From Verrucomicrobiota bacterium (GTDB taxonomy: Bacteria; Verrucomicrobiota; Verrucomicrobiia; Opitutales; Opitutaceae), in the NCBI GenBank assembly GCA_028293545.1, contig JAQGOP010000034.1, positions 1 through 64,000 on the forward strand: a DNA stretch of 64,000 nucleotides, written 5' to 3'. Of this stretch, positions 23,973 to 32,933 are shown piece by piece. The first letter of the stretch is position 1. Each line of letters begins with the position of its first letter. The position numbers and the translations under genes are program-made. The notes beneath the pieces were generated by a model that worked only from the letters and a program-made list of their open reading frames with translations, had not been told where the DNA came from and ran no database searches.

Positions 23973-25697
23973 ATGTCCGGCATCCAAATCTCGGGTCTCC
24001 TTTCCAACTCCGCCTTCGACTGGAAATCCGTGGTCGACCAGCTGATCGCGGCCGACAGCATCCCGATCACCACGCTGACCGCACAGAAGACGGCGAACAC
24101 CGACAAGGTCACGGCGCTGGCCTCCCTCAAGACTTCGCTGGCCGACCTTCAGGAGTCGCTTCAGACGATCCGCGCCGGGAATCTCTTTTCGTCCCGCAAT
24201 GTCAGCTCGGACACGACCGGCACGACTTGGAAATCGAACTCCGCGAGCGGCGCCACCATCGGCGCCTACAAATTCGCCGTGCAACAGCTCGCCACCGCCT
24301 CGCGGCTGCAGGGTGGGGCGAATATCGGATCCGGCCTCGCGACCACCTCGGATGTCTCCGGCCTCACGATCGCCAATCTTAATGTCGGCACCGCGGTCAC
24401 GGCCGGCAATTTCACGGTCAACGGGAAAACTGTCGCCGTGGCGCTGACGGATTCGCTCCAGGATGTGTTCGACAAGATCCACACCGCGACGGGCAACGAT
24501 GTGACTGCGACCTACGATCCCACCTCGGATCACGTCACTTTGCACAGCGCCACGACCCACGTCGTCCTCGGTGCCTCGAACGACGCCAGCAATTTTCTCA
24601 CGGTGATGAAGCTCGGGAACAACGACACCGACACGGTCGAAAGCTCGGCCCTCCTCGGCACGTTGAAACTGTCGAACCCGATCATTTCGTCCGGCTTGAG
24701 CGGCGCCATCACCGCGGTCGATCCGTCCGGCAATGGCTCCTTCACCATCAACGGCGTGAACATCGCCTACAACGTCAACACCGACTCGGTCAGCGCGGTC
24801 ATGTCGCGCATCAACAAGGCCGGCGCGGGCGTGACCGCCAGCTACGATTTCGCGGGCGACCGCATGACGCTCACCAATAATACGACGGGCGACGTCGGCA
24901 TGGGCGCGACGGAAGCCACCGGGGGACTACTGGACGCTCTCGGCCTCAGCACCGCCGCCACGCTCACCCGCGGCAAGAATGCACTGTTTACCGTGAACGA
25001 CGGCGCCGTCCTGACGAGCGCGAGCAACACCTTGGACGCTTCGGTCCATGGCGTTACCGGGCTGAGTGTCATCGTCAACACCAAGTCCACGCAGACCGTC
25101 AACGTCGAGAGCGACACCGCCTCGATGACGTCCGCGATCCAGGACTTCCTGGACAAATTCAACGCGGTGCAGAACTTCATCGAGACGAACAGCAAGACCA
25201 CGGTCAGTGGCACGACCGTTTCGACCTCGATCCTGTCGGACAATCGTGAAGTCCAGAACTGGGCCACGCAGCTGCGCGCCCTTGCGTTCGACCAGGTTTC
25301 CGGCCTCACGGGAACGGTCTCGCGCTTCGACAATCTCGGCATCGATTTCGATTCCACCTCTGGAACCTTGACGATCAAGAACGCCGACAAATTGGCGACG
25401 GCCCTCGCCGATCACCCGGACGACGTGCAGGCATTTTTCCTGACGCCGAGCACCGGCCTGGTCTCGAAGGGCTATACTTATCTCACGAGCCTCATCAGCG
25501 CGGACTCCGACCAACAGGAGCGGATCAACCAGCAGTCGTCCGATATCGACGCCCAGATCGCGACCATGCAGACGCGGCTGACGGCGGAGCGCGATCGCCT
25601 GACCACGTCGTTCATCCAGATGCTCGATGCGCAGTCCACCGCCCAGAGCCAAAATACGACGCTGACGAACGCGTTTTTCTCGAACAACAATAACTAA
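23973..25697 (+). CDS. fliD: Flagellar hook-associated protein 2 (filament cap)
   Basis: 574 aa, close to the usual length. The N-terminal FliD_N region is MSGIQISGLLSNSAFDWKSVVDQLIAADSIP, with a coiled-coil start at about residues 30-75. The middle is Thr/Ser/Asn-rich, and the C-terminal FliD_C coil is QQERINQQSSDIDAQIATMQTRL...FIQMLDAQSTAQSQN. FliD forms the cap that inserts flagellin at the filament tip. It is the first gene of a unit with the lipoprotein gene, 6 bp apart, and the flgM-like, fliS and fliT-like genes follow. Confidence 0.95.
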   Translation: MSGIQISGLLSNSAFDWKSVVDQLIAADSIPITTLTAQKTANTDKVTALASLKTSLADLQESLQTIRAGNLFSSRNVSSDTTGTTWKSNSASGATIGAYKFAVQQLATASRLQGGANIGSGLATTSDVSGLTIANLNVGTAVTAGNFTVNGKTVAVALTDSLQDVFDKIHTATGNDVTATYDPTSDHVTLHSATTHVVLGASNDASNFLTVMKLGNNDTDTVESSALLGTLKLSNPIISSGLSGAITAVDPSGNGSFTINGVNIAYNVNTDSVSAVMSRINKAGAGVTASYDFAGDRMTLTNNTTGDVGMGATEATGGLLDALGLSTAATLTRGKNALFTVNDGAVLTSASNTLDASVHGVTGLSVIVNTKSTQTVNVESDTASMTSAIQDFLDKFNAVQNFIETNSKTTVSGTTVSTSILSDNREVQNWATQLRALAFDQVSGLTGTVSRFDNLGIDFDSTSGTLTIKNADKLATALADHPDDVQAFFLTPSTGLVSKGYTYLTSLISADSDQQERINQQSSDIDAQIATMQTRLTAERDRLTTSFIQMLDAQSTAQSQNTTLTNAFFSNNNN

Positions 25698-25703
25698 CCG
25701 ATC

Positions 25704-26411
25704 ATGGCCCGCTTTTTCATATTTACCGGTCAGGCTGGACGATTCGGCCTGGTCGCCGGCCTCGCGCTGCTCGCGGGCTGCATGACGCCGCCGTACGACG
25801 ATCCGGCGCGGCAAGGGCCGTTTTTCTACCCGTCCAATCACGTCGGCGAAGCCGCGTTGCCCGGGAACATCCGCCGCATCGTGCTGCTGCCGATCTCCGG
25901 TGGCGAGATCGCGCCGGCGTCGAGCACGACCAGCTTCGATCCCGTCATGGTGACCGCGCTCCAGCAGCAGAATCGCTTTGAAGTCGTCGCGATCTCCCGT
26001 GACGCCTGCCGCCGCATGTTCGGGGTCGACGAAATTTCGTCGGTGTCCGCGCTTCCGCCCAATTTTATGGCGGAAATCGCCCATGAATACGCCGCCGATG
26101 CGGTGATGTTCATCGATGTGACGGTCTTTCGCCCCTATCGCCCGCTCGCGATCGGCTTGCGCGCCAAGCTGGCGACGATTCGCGACGTCCGCCTGGTCTG
26201 GACGTTCGACAATGTTTTTTCCGCGGCTGACCCCACGGTCGCGAACAGCGCGCGGCATTATCTCCTTCAGACCAGCCGTCGCGATGTGCCGACGGACATG
26301 AGCCCGGCGGTCCTTCAGTCGCCTTCGAATTTCGCCGCCTATGCGGCCGACGCGATGTTTTCGACGCTCCCGCCCGTGGCGAATGCGCCGGAACCGGCCA
26401 AGGCGCCGTAA
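25704..26411 (+). CDS. Lipoprotein of unknown function
   Basis: 235 aa with a type II signal peptide (RFGLVAGLALLAGC, lipobox LLAG-C near residue 30). The mature part starts with a Pro-rich stretch and then NIRRIVLLPISGG...VTALQQQNRFEVVAISRD...YAADAVMFIDVTVFRPYRPLAIGLRAKL. The pattern of strands and helices resembles CsgG/LpoB-type nucleotide-binding-like folds of outer-membrane lipoproteins, but this is an impression only. It is 6 bp after fliD, so it is co-expressed with the filament cap. A role in the outer-membrane part of the motility apparatus is possible. Confidence 0.7.
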   Translation: MARFFIFTGQAGRFGLVAGLALLAGCMTPPYDDPARQGPFFYPSNHVGEAALPGNIRRIVLLPISGGEIAPASSTTSFDPVMVTALQQQNRFEVVAISRDACRRMFGVDEISSVSALPPNFMAEIAHEYAADAVMFIDVTVFRPYRPLAIGLRAKLATIRDVRLVWTFDNVFSAADPTVANSARHYLLQTSRRDVPTDMSPAVLQSPSNFAAYAADAMFSTLPPVANAPEPAKAP

Positions 26412-26438
26412 TCTCGTCCCGCGCCTGCAGTTTCCGAC

Positions 26439-26465
26439 TAAAGTCAGCCGCATTCAGGCCGATTA
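26439..26465 (+). promoter_or_regulatory. Strong sigma-28 promoter before the flgM-like gene and fliS
   Basis: TAAAGTCA (26439-26446), 11 bp, GCCGATTA (26458-26465). It matches the sigma-28 consensus TAAAGTTT-N11-GCCGATAA at 13 of 16 positions with exact spacing. The predicted start of transcription is near 26472, about 72 nt before the first gene. Confidence 0.8.
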
Positions 26466-26543
26466 TTTCCCCATCAATCAACGGCGTTCCCTGTACTTGA
26501 ACCATCAGCGGCAGACCGTTTCGAAACTCGAAACTACCACCCA

Positions 26544-26828
26544 ATGATCCATTCCACGTCATCTTCTGACCGGACGGCTCGCGCGGACTCCGTGTCCGCC
26601 TCCGGACTGCCAGTTGCCCGCCTGAACGCCCCGCGCCCTGATCGGCTCTCGACGGAGAGCGCAGCCGCCCTGCACGACGCGTTGGCCGCGGACCCGGAAG
26701 TTCGTCCGGCCGTCGTGGCGCGCGCCCGTGCGCTCGTGGCCGACCCGGCTTATCCGCCGATGTCCGTGCTGAAACGTGTCGCCGAGCAGATCGTCGCGTC
26801 ACCCGACTTGAGCGAAGACGAATCCTGA
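26544..26828 (+). CDS. FlgM-like anti-sigma-28 candidate
   Basis: 94 aa, small and with a disordered Ser/Ala-rich N-terminus. The C-terminal half (DPEVRPAVVARARALVADP then PPMSVLKRVAEQIV) follows the FlgM pattern of a VRxxRVxxLR-type helix, a short loop with Tyr, and an IA-type helix. FlgM holds sigma-28 inactive until it is exported through the finished hook. Support comes from the strong sigma-28 promoter in front and fliS eight bases behind, both typical of flgM. The match is too weak for certainty, so no symbol is given. Confidence 0.5.
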   Translation: MIHSTSSSDRTARADSVSASGLPVARLNAPRPDRLSTESAAALHDALAADPEVRPAVVARARALVADPAYPPMSVLKRVAEQIVASPDLSEDES

Positions 26829-26835
26829 ACGCACC

Positions 26836-27261
26836 ATGGTTGCCAACGGTTACGTGCAGGCGTACCGCGCGAACGCGGTACTCACAGCCAGTCCTGGTCA
26901 GCTCGTGTTGATGCTTTATGATGGGGTGCTGAAATCCCTCGTCATTGCGCGCGATGCCTTTGGCCGGCCCGAAGCCGATCCCCGGCGCATCGAGGCCATC
27001 AATCACCAGCTGCTCAAGGCGCAGTCCATCATCGCCGAGTTGCAGGGTGGACTGAATCTCGAGGCGGGCGGCGACTTTGCGCTGACGCTCGACCGGCTCT
27101 ACGATTATCACAACCGCCGCCTCTTCGAGGCGAACCTGCGCAAGCAGGTCGAACCGGTGATCGAAGTCGAACGCCTGGTCCGCGATCTCCGCGAGGCCTG
27201 GGCAGAAATGCTCTGCAAGCAGGTTGTCCCGGAAACCGAAGGCGTACGCGTGGTGGCCTAA
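26836..27261 (+). CDS. fliS: Flagellin export chaperone FliS
   Basis: 141 aa. Typical start YVQAYRANAVLTASPGQLVLMLYDGVLKSL, including the SPxQLVLMLYDG signature. A four-helix-bundle pattern follows, with INHQLLKAQSIIAELQGGLN and the end DLREAWAEML. FliS binds the C-terminal D0 region of flagellin, prevents early polymerisation and, in species with FliW-CsrA, takes part in flagellin homeostasis. It lies between the flgM-like and fliT-like genes with gaps of a few bases. Confidence 0.95.
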   Translation: MVANGYVQAYRANAVLTASPGQLVLMLYDGVLKSLVIARDAFGRPEADPRRIEAINHQLLKAQSIIAELQGGLNLEAGGDFALTLDRLYDYHNRRLFEANLRKQVEPVIEVERLVRDLREAWAEMLCKQVVPETEGVRVVA

Positions 27262-27263
27262 GG

Positions 27264-27632
27264 ATGAATCTCACGTCGTCATCGTTTGTTCGTTTGCTCG
27301 GGGCGTTGGAAGACCTCGCGGCCCAGACGGAGGCTCAGCTGGCGAGCGAGGATTTCGACGCCATGCGCAGCACGCAGGAACGCGCGACGCCGCTGGTGAA
27401 CGAGCTCGCGAAGCTGGGGTCCAGCGCCGTCACGCCGGGAATTCGCCCGCGACTCCAAGCGCTTTTGGAACGCCGCGAGCGCAGCCAGGAACACCTGGCA
27501 AAGCAGGTTGCCCACGTGAAAGATGCCTTGCTGAGGACCCAATCCCAGCAGCGCCGGATTGCCCAGGTGGCCCCCGCTTATCGTCGCCCGATCGCGAAGG
27601 GCGCACTCCGCCAGCTCAGCGCGCAGGGGTAG
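27264..27632 (+). CDS. FliT-like small helical protein
   Basis: 122 aa, two bases after fliS. Predicted to be a helical hairpin bundle: SFVRLLGALEDLAAQTEAQLASEDFDAM, then LLERRERSQEHLAKQVAHVKDALLRTQSQQRRIAQV. It ends with AYRRP, a motif-like tail often seen in small flagellar chaperones next to fliS. In many flagellar loci this slot holds FliT, the FliD chaperone. Size, position and helix content agree, but sequence identity is not diagnostic. Confidence 0.55.
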   Translation: MNLTSSSFVRLLGALEDLAAQTEAQLASEDFDAMRSTQERATPLVNELAKLGSSAVTPGIRPRLQALLERRERSQEHLAKQVAHVKDALLRTQSQQRRIAQVAPAYRRPIAKGALRQLSAQG

Positions 27633-27721
27633 TGGCGGAACGCCTGGCGTCGAGGGCGAAAGGTCTTGTCCCAACGCGCTGTCGGAGGCCCTGAGCCGGT
27701 CGAACGGATTTGGCTCTGGCA

Positions 27722-27770
27722 ACGTTGAGATGCGGACGGACCCGCTCAACGCGTTCGCAATCCTTCCACC
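27722..27770 (-). repeat. Dispersed intergenic repeat, copy 1
   Basis: Read on the minus strand this copy aligns with 30333-30384: GTGGAA near the start, AACGCGTTGAGCGG in the middle and CCGCAT..ACGT at the end. A partial third piece (TTGTCCCAACGCG) lies at 27663-27675 on the plus strand. The region 27633-27788 otherwise holds no gene. Confidence 0.6.
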
Positions 27771-27788
27771 CGCCGGCCGAGCTCGGTG

Positions 27789-28202
27789 TTATCCAGCCAC
27801 GGCGCTCAGCTGGCTCATCGCCGGCGTGAGGACAGGGGCATTTTCCACGATGCCTACGGCGGGTGGACCCGCGAGCCAGACCTGGGCGATCTGCCGGGCC
27901 TCGGCGAGCCAATCGACTTCGGGCTTGGAGTAAACGGCGACCTGAGCCGCCGCTTCACTGCCGTCCCAGCCAAGGTTCGCCTTCAGGCAAATGGATCCAT
28001 CGGCGAGGACAAAACTCTGGAGAAAAATGGTGCCGCCAAAGGCGTCGGTCGCGGCGGCGATGGGCGTGAGCGTCATGCGGGCGAGCCCCTGCTTGTAGTT
28101 CACGATGCGCTGGGTCTCCCAAGTGCCACCGGTGCGGGCGGCGGGATTCGCAAGCAAGGCCTGTTCGATGCTGTGGAGGAAGGAGAGGAGGCGGGTGGCC
28201 AT
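27789..28202 (-). CDS. Conserved-looking hypothetical protein with its own sigma-28-like promoter
   Basis: 137 aa, soluble, mixed alpha/beta. It starts MATRLLSFLHSIEQALL and has a Thr-rich strand region (NYKQGLARMTLTPIAAATDAFGG), then FLQSFVLADGSICLKANLGWDGSE and a helical YSKPEVDWLAEARQIAQVWL. I recognise no family. It is divergent from the degenerate receiver gene, and each has a sigma-28-like promoter in the 105-bp space between them. Its base composition matches the flagellar genes. It is likely a motility-linked accessory protein, but the function is unknown. Confidence 0.75.
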   Translation of the reverse strand: MATRLLSFLHSIEQALLANPAARTGGTWETQRIVNYKQGLARMTLTPIAAATDAFGGTIFLQSFVLADGSICLKANLGWDGSEAAAQVAVYSKPEVDWLAEARQIAQVWLAGPPAVGIVENAPVLTPAMSQLSAVAG

Positions 28203-28235
28203 GGGGTCGGGTCGACGGATTGCGTTGCAGGACTT

Positions 28236-28262
28236 CTATCGGACCGTCGGGGTGCGACCTTA
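28236..28262 (-). promoter_or_regulatory. Sigma-28-like promoter of the 137-aa hypothetical gene
   Basis: On the minus strand TAAG (28262-28259), 15 bp, TCCGATAG (28243-28236). Spacing is exact, with six of eight -10 bases matching. The predicted leader is about 27 nt. Confidence 0.55.
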
Positions 28263-28271
28263 ATGAATTTC

Positions 28272-28298
28272 TAAAGTTTCTCACCCACGGGCCGTAGG
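28272..28298 (+). promoter_or_regulatory. Sigma-28-like promoter of the degenerate receiver gene
   Basis: TAAAGTTT (28272-28279, perfect -35), 11 bp, GCCGTAGG (28291-28298). The predicted start of transcription is near 28305, about 3 nt before ATG 28308. It lies back to back with the site at 28236-28262. Confidence 0.55.
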
Positions 28299-28307
28299 AT
28301 GAATGCC

Positions 28308-28754
28308 ATGCCTTCCTCCACGGCCGACCCCAATCTGCGCGCGCTCGGCTCAAATGCCGGCCAGCCGGCGGCTGATGTGGCCAGGGCGGTGCTGATCGTC
28401 GAGGACGAACCGGACATCGCGAGGATGCTCAAGAGTCTCTTTGTGAAGGCAGGCATGCGGGTCGTCGCCGCGCTGAGCATCGCCGAGGGGATCGCGTTGG
28501 TGGAAGGCAATCCGTCGGGCTTCGGCCTGGCTTTTGTCGATTGCCACGCCGAAGGCTTGGGCAACTCCGATTTTTGCCAGCGCGTGCGGGCGGTTCACCC
28601 CGGGCTGCCGCTGGTCATGGCTGGCGGCCATGTGCTCGCGGCTTCCGCCGCCGGCTCCGCGGGCGGCGGCGTCACGTTGTTTGTCTCGCGCCCGTATTTG
28701 CCGACCGAGCTGGTCTGGACGGTGCGCACCATGCTGCATCGTACGGCGGCTTGA
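28308..28754 (+). CDS. Degenerate single-domain response regulator
   Basis: 148 aa from ATG 28308; ATG 28299 abuts the -10 box and is less likely. The receiver fold begins ARAVLIVEDEPDIARMLKSLF, with the acidic pair present, and an Asp remains at the expected phosphorylation site (LAFVDCHAEG). The conserved Thr/Ser is replaced by Ala (LPLVMAGGH), and the conserved Lys by Arg (TLFVSRPYLP). Such changes often mean phosphorylation-independent or altered signalling. It has no output domain. It lies just before the sigma-54 activator gene and has its own sigma-28-like promoter, so it may be an adaptor in the flagellar regulatory chain. Confidence 0.8.
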   Translation: MPSSTADPNLRALGSNAGQPAADVARAVLIVEDEPDIARMLKSLFVKAGMRVVAALSIAEGIALVEGNPSGFGLAFVDCHAEGLGNSDFCQRVRAVHPGLPLVMAGGHVLAASAAGSAGGGVTLFVSRPYLPTELVWTVRTMLHRTAA

Positions 28755-28886
28755 GGTTGCACCGGTTTCTGGCCGGGAGCCCAACTCCGCAAGACCCGGG
28801 CCACGTCATTCGGCGGGCTGACGGAACATTAGTTTGAATTGGCAGGCTGGTGTGCCTTTGTTAGCAGCCGTGTCCGTTCCCAAGCC

Positions 28887-30332
<1,446 letters not shown>

Positions 30333-30384
30333 GTGGAACGCGTTGTCCCAAACGCGTTGAGCGGCTCTGCCCGCATTTAGACGT
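30333..30384 (+). repeat. Dispersed intergenic repeat, copy 2
   Basis: GTGGAACGCGTTGTCCC, then AACGCGTTGAGCGG and CCGCATTTAGACGT, starting one base after the activator gene stop. It is inverted relative to copy 1 at 27722-27770. Confidence 0.6.
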
Positions 30385-30405
30385 AGACGAAGCGAGACAA
30401 GGCCG

Positions 30406-30438
30406 GGCGGAGAAGTCGCTCCGCCTCGGCTGCGCCGA
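30406..30438. terminator. Two adjacent hairpins after the sigma-54 activator gene
   Basis: GGCGGAG-AAGTCG-CTCCGCC (30406-30425) and TCGGC-TGC-GCCGA (30426-30438) lie between the activator gene and the next promoter. No clear T-run is present. They may end the activator transcript or be part of the repeat element. Confidence 0.4.
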
Positions 30439-30465
30439 GCATCGGCTTCGCGGCGCGCAAACTGT

Positions 30466-30492
30466 TAAATCGCCGGGGAAACGCGTCGATAA
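30466..30492 (+). promoter_or_regulatory. Sigma-28-like promoter of the CheY-like gene
   Basis: TAAA (30466-30469), 15 bp, GTCGATAA (30485-30492). It has an exact -35 and spacing, and seven of eight -10 bases. The predicted start of transcription is near 30499, about 4 nt before the ATG at 30503. Confidence 0.65.
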
Positions 30493-30502
30493 GCCAGCAG
30501 CC

Positions 30503-30913
30503 ATGCGCCACAAATTGCTCACCGTCGACGATTCCAAGACGGTGCGGATCATCGTGCGCAAGGCATTCAAGGAATTCAATTGTGACACGCTTGAAGCGGC
30601 CAACGGGATCGAAGGCCTCGCCATCGCGTGCAGCCAATTGCCCGACTTGATCCTGCTCGACGTCACGATGCCGGTGATGGGTGGCCTCGAAATGCTCGCG
30701 AAACTGAAGGCCGACCCCGAGCTGCAGCACATCCCGGTGATGCTCCTGCTGGCCGCCGAGGGCCACGAACAGGTCGAGAAGCTCACCCAGGGCGATGTGC
30801 GCGATTACCTGCTGAAACCTTTCAAGCGCGAAGTTCTCCTCGAGAAAGCAACGCGCATCGTTGACCTCAAGCTGAGCACCCGCACGGCCGCGCACGCGAT
30901 AGCGAGCGCCTAG
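30503..30913 (+). CDS. CheY-like single-domain response regulator
   Basis: 136 aa. The receiver fold has LLTVDDSKTVRIIVRKAF (acidic pair DD), phospho-Asp in LILLDVTMPVMGG and Lys in YLLKPFKRE. The Thr/Ser switch position appears to be Leu (VMLLLAAEG), which departs from CheY. The TVDDSKTVR start is typical of CheY/PilG-like proteins acting on motility motors or relays. It has no output domain. Its own sigma-28-like promoter makes it a late flagellar gene, so it may act on the flagellar switch, but no CheA is encoded in this window. Confidence 0.88.
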   Translation: MRHKLLTVDDSKTVRIIVRKAFKEFNCDTLEAANGIEGLAIACSQLPDLILLDVTMPVMGGLEMLAKLKADPELQHIPVMLLLAAEGHEQVEKLTQGDVRDYLLKPFKREVLLEKATRIVDLKLSTRTAAHAIASA

Positions 30914-30949
30914 GTTTTGTCACCGCCCGGGTCGGTTCGCTCCGGATCC

Positions 30950-30970
30950 CACGCGCGCCGTCAACGCGTG
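30950..30970. terminator. Hairpin between convergent response-regulator genes
   Basis: CACGCG and CGCGTG (6-bp stem) enclose 9 nt in the 65-bp gap between two convergent genes. It is a weak candidate for a shared transcription end. Confidence 0.35.
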
Positions 30971-30978
30971 TGCCGTTG

Positions 30979-32286
30979 TCAGCTATAGACCAGGAGCCGC
31001 TGGCTGATCGGCGTGGCTTGGTTGTGGCTGTGAATTTTCGTGATCGTCCCCGGGCTGAGCGGCTGGCCTTCGCCGATGAGCAGGAGGCCGTGCGGACTGT
31101 AGATCCCGTTGGCGAGGACCATGCCGGGCTCGAGCTCGTGGAGTAAAATCTCGCGGACTTGCCGCGGCAGCTGCACCAGGTTGCTGACCTTGAGGAAAAG
31201 CCTGACCGCTTCGGGATCGTAAGCGCGTCCCGCTTGGGAGAGCACCGCCTCGATCGCCGCAGCTTTCGGCAGGCCCGATTCGACGAAGCCGACCGCGACC
31301 GCGAGGCAACGCGCGGGCCACGAAATTCCTTCGCCCGCGAGGCCATCCGGGTAGCCGCGCCCATCGAAGCGTTCGTGGTGGGCGCGGATGATTTCGCCCG
31401 TTTCGGAGCGATTATCCACCAGCGCCGCGAGGGTCTGGCTGTACACCGGGTGATTGTGGAGCATGCCGCGCTCGTGCTCGCTGAGCTGGTCGGGCTTCGC
31501 GCGAAACGCGCGCAACGTTTCCCGCGGCATGCCAATCAGTCCGAGGTCGCAAAGGCGCGCGGCAGCGCGCAGCGCATGGCGCTCGACGTCGTTGAACTCC
31601 GTTGTCGTGGCCATCTGCTCGGCAAATTCCACCAGGGCCTTCGCCTGTCCGCCAAGCACCGGGTCGTACGCGGTCAGGATGCGGCGGCACAGTTCGAGCG
31701 AATGGTCGTAGTTGGCGGCGAGTTCGCGGTTCGCGGCATCCAAGCGCTGGCGCTGTTGCTCGAGGTCCGCAACGCGCTCGGCCAGCGACGCGTTTGAGGC
31801 GGTCAGCTGGGAGTTTAACATCGAGGTTTCGCGTTGCAGCTCGGAATTGCGCGTGACGAGTTCGTGGCGCTGGACCGCGTTGCGCACCGTGGCGATGAGC
31901 TCCTCGCGCAACCAGGGTTTCGCGACGAAGCGAAAAATTTCCCCCTTGTTGATGGCGTCGACGATCGTGGACAGCGCGAGGACTGCCGTGATCAGGATGC
32001 GCGACGCGTGCGGCCGTACGCGCCGGCTCTCGATGAGGAAATCCAAGCCGAGCATCTCGGGCATTTTCTGATCGGAAATCACGACGGCAAAGTCGCGCTC
32101 GGCCAGGAGCGTCAGCGCCTTGAGCGGGCTTTGGCACGCGACGACATGGAATTTCTCGCGCTCCAGCGTCTCCTTCAAGGCGAACAACACGATCGGCTCG
32201 TCGTCGACGATGAGGATGGTCGGAGTCGGCGCAGGAGTAGGGGAAGGGACGTTCATGGTTGGTGCGGGCACACGGAGTGCCTGCAT
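30979..32286 (-). CDS. Response regulator with a degenerate HD-GYP-like domain
   Basis: 435 aa from ATG 32286 (an ATG at 32256 gives 425 aa). The N-terminal receiver (about 20-140) has ILIVDDEP, phospho-Asp in VVISDQKMPEMLG and Lys in RFVAKPWLRE. A coiled coil (about 150-205) leads to an HD-GYP-type domain. Its HHERFDGRGYPDGLAG motif (about 302-317) is intact, but the catalytic HD motif is changed to CD (RLCDLGLIGMP, about 242-252), also losing the usual GK(I/V)G Lys. It therefore probably binds rather than cleaves cyclic di-GMP. A sigma-28-like promoter lies upstream. Confidence 0.88.
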   Translation of the reverse strand: MQALRVPAPTMNVPSPTPAPTPTILIVDDEPIVLFALKETLEREKFHVVACQSPLKALTLLAERDFAVVISDQKMPEMLGLDFLIESRRVRPHASRILITAVLALSTIVDAINKGEIFRFVAKPWLREELIATVRNAVQRHELVTRNSELQRETSMLNSQLTASNASLAERVADLEQQRQRLDAANRELAANYDHSLELCRRILTAYDPVLGGQAKALVEFAEQMATTTEFNDVERHALRAAARLCDLGLIGMPRETLRAFRAKPDQLSEHERGMLHNHPVYSQTLAALVDNRSETGEIIRAHHERFDGRGYPDGLAGEGISWPARCLAVAVGFVESGLPKAAAIEAVLSQAGRAYDPEAVRLFLKVSNLVQLPRQVREILLHELEPGMVLANGIYSPHGLLLIGEGQPLSPGTITKIHSHNQATPISQRLLVYS

Positions 32287-32301
32287 ATGGAATTTTGCGC
32301 T

Positions 32302-32328
32302 ACATCGTCACGTTGGGCCGTAAATTTA
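32302..32328 (-). promoter_or_regulatory. Sigma-28-like promoter of the receiver/HD-GYP-like gene
   Basis: On the minus strand TAAATTTA (32328-32321), 11 bp, GACGATGT (32309-32302). The -35 core and spacing are exact. The predicted start of transcription, near 32295, is about 9 nt before ATG 32286. Confidence 0.5.
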
Positions 32329-32479
32329 GAACGGTGTGCGGGACCCGAATAATTCCTGCCGCATCAACTGGGCAAAATTTTCCGCTGCAAATTCCGGCGT
32401 CGCGGGAAATGCACTACGCCGCGCGCGAAGAAATTGTATTCGACTACCCACCAGCTGGTTGTGAAGCGCGCAAAAAAAA

Positions 32480-32495
32480 TGGCACCGCCTTTGCT
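32480..32495 (+). promoter_or_regulatory. Sigma-54 promoter of the flgB operon
   Basis: TGGCAC-CGCCT-TTGCT is a near-perfect -24/-12 element, with GG at 32481-32482 and GC at 32493-32494 separated by 10 bp. Transcription should start near 32506, one base before the flgB ATG at 32507, predicting a practically leaderless mRNA. Confidence 0.85.
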
Positions 32496-32506
32496 AAACC
32501 GGCGAC

Positions 32507-32893
32507 ATGATCGATCCCATTTTCCAAACCGACAACTACCAGTTGGCGCGGAAACTCCTTGATGCGGCCGCGCTCCGGCAGGAGGCGATCGCGTCGAACG
32601 TCGCCAACGCCGAAACCCCGGGCTACCGCCGCCTCGATGTGGCGCCGGATTTCGCGCAGCAGCTCAAGGCGAGCGTGGCGAATGGCGACCTGGCGTCGCG
32701 GTCTGCGAATTTGAAACCCCAGCTGGCCGAGGATGCTTCGGCCCGCAGCATGCGGCCCGACGGCAACACGGTGGAAATCGAGCACGAGCTCCTCGCGATG
32801 AACCGCAACGCGGTCGAGTACGATTATCTCAGCGAGGTGGTTTCGAACAATCTCAAGCAACTGAAGGTGGCGATCAGCGGCCGCTCGATGTGA
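32507..32893 (+). CDS. flgB: Flagellar basal-body rod protein FlgB
   Basis: 128 aa. The rod-protein signature near residues 25-45 is RQEAIASNVANAETPGYRR. The C-terminal helix is EHELLAMNRNAVEYDYLSEVVSNNLKQLKVAISG. FlgB forms the proximal rod on the MS-ring. There is no Shine-Dalgarno sequence and almost no leader, because the sigma-54 promoter directly abuts the start. It is the first gene of a run of flagellar genes to fliR at 46344, all on the same strand. Confidence 0.95.
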   Translation: MIDPIFQTDNYQLARKLLDAAALRQEAIASNVANAETPGYRRLDVAPDFAQQLKASVANGDLASRSANLKPQLAEDASARSMRPDGNTVEIEHELLAMNRNAVEYDYLSEVVSNNLKQLKVAISGRSM

Positions 32894-32933
32894 GACCGCG
32901 CCTGGATCGCGTCGCTAAAATCTCTCCCGCCCC

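Noticed and set aside
28820-28886. Sigma-54-like element before the activator gene (TTGGCAGG...TGCC)
   Set aside because: The GG-GC spacing is 11 bp instead of 10 and the -12 half is poor, so it is not called.
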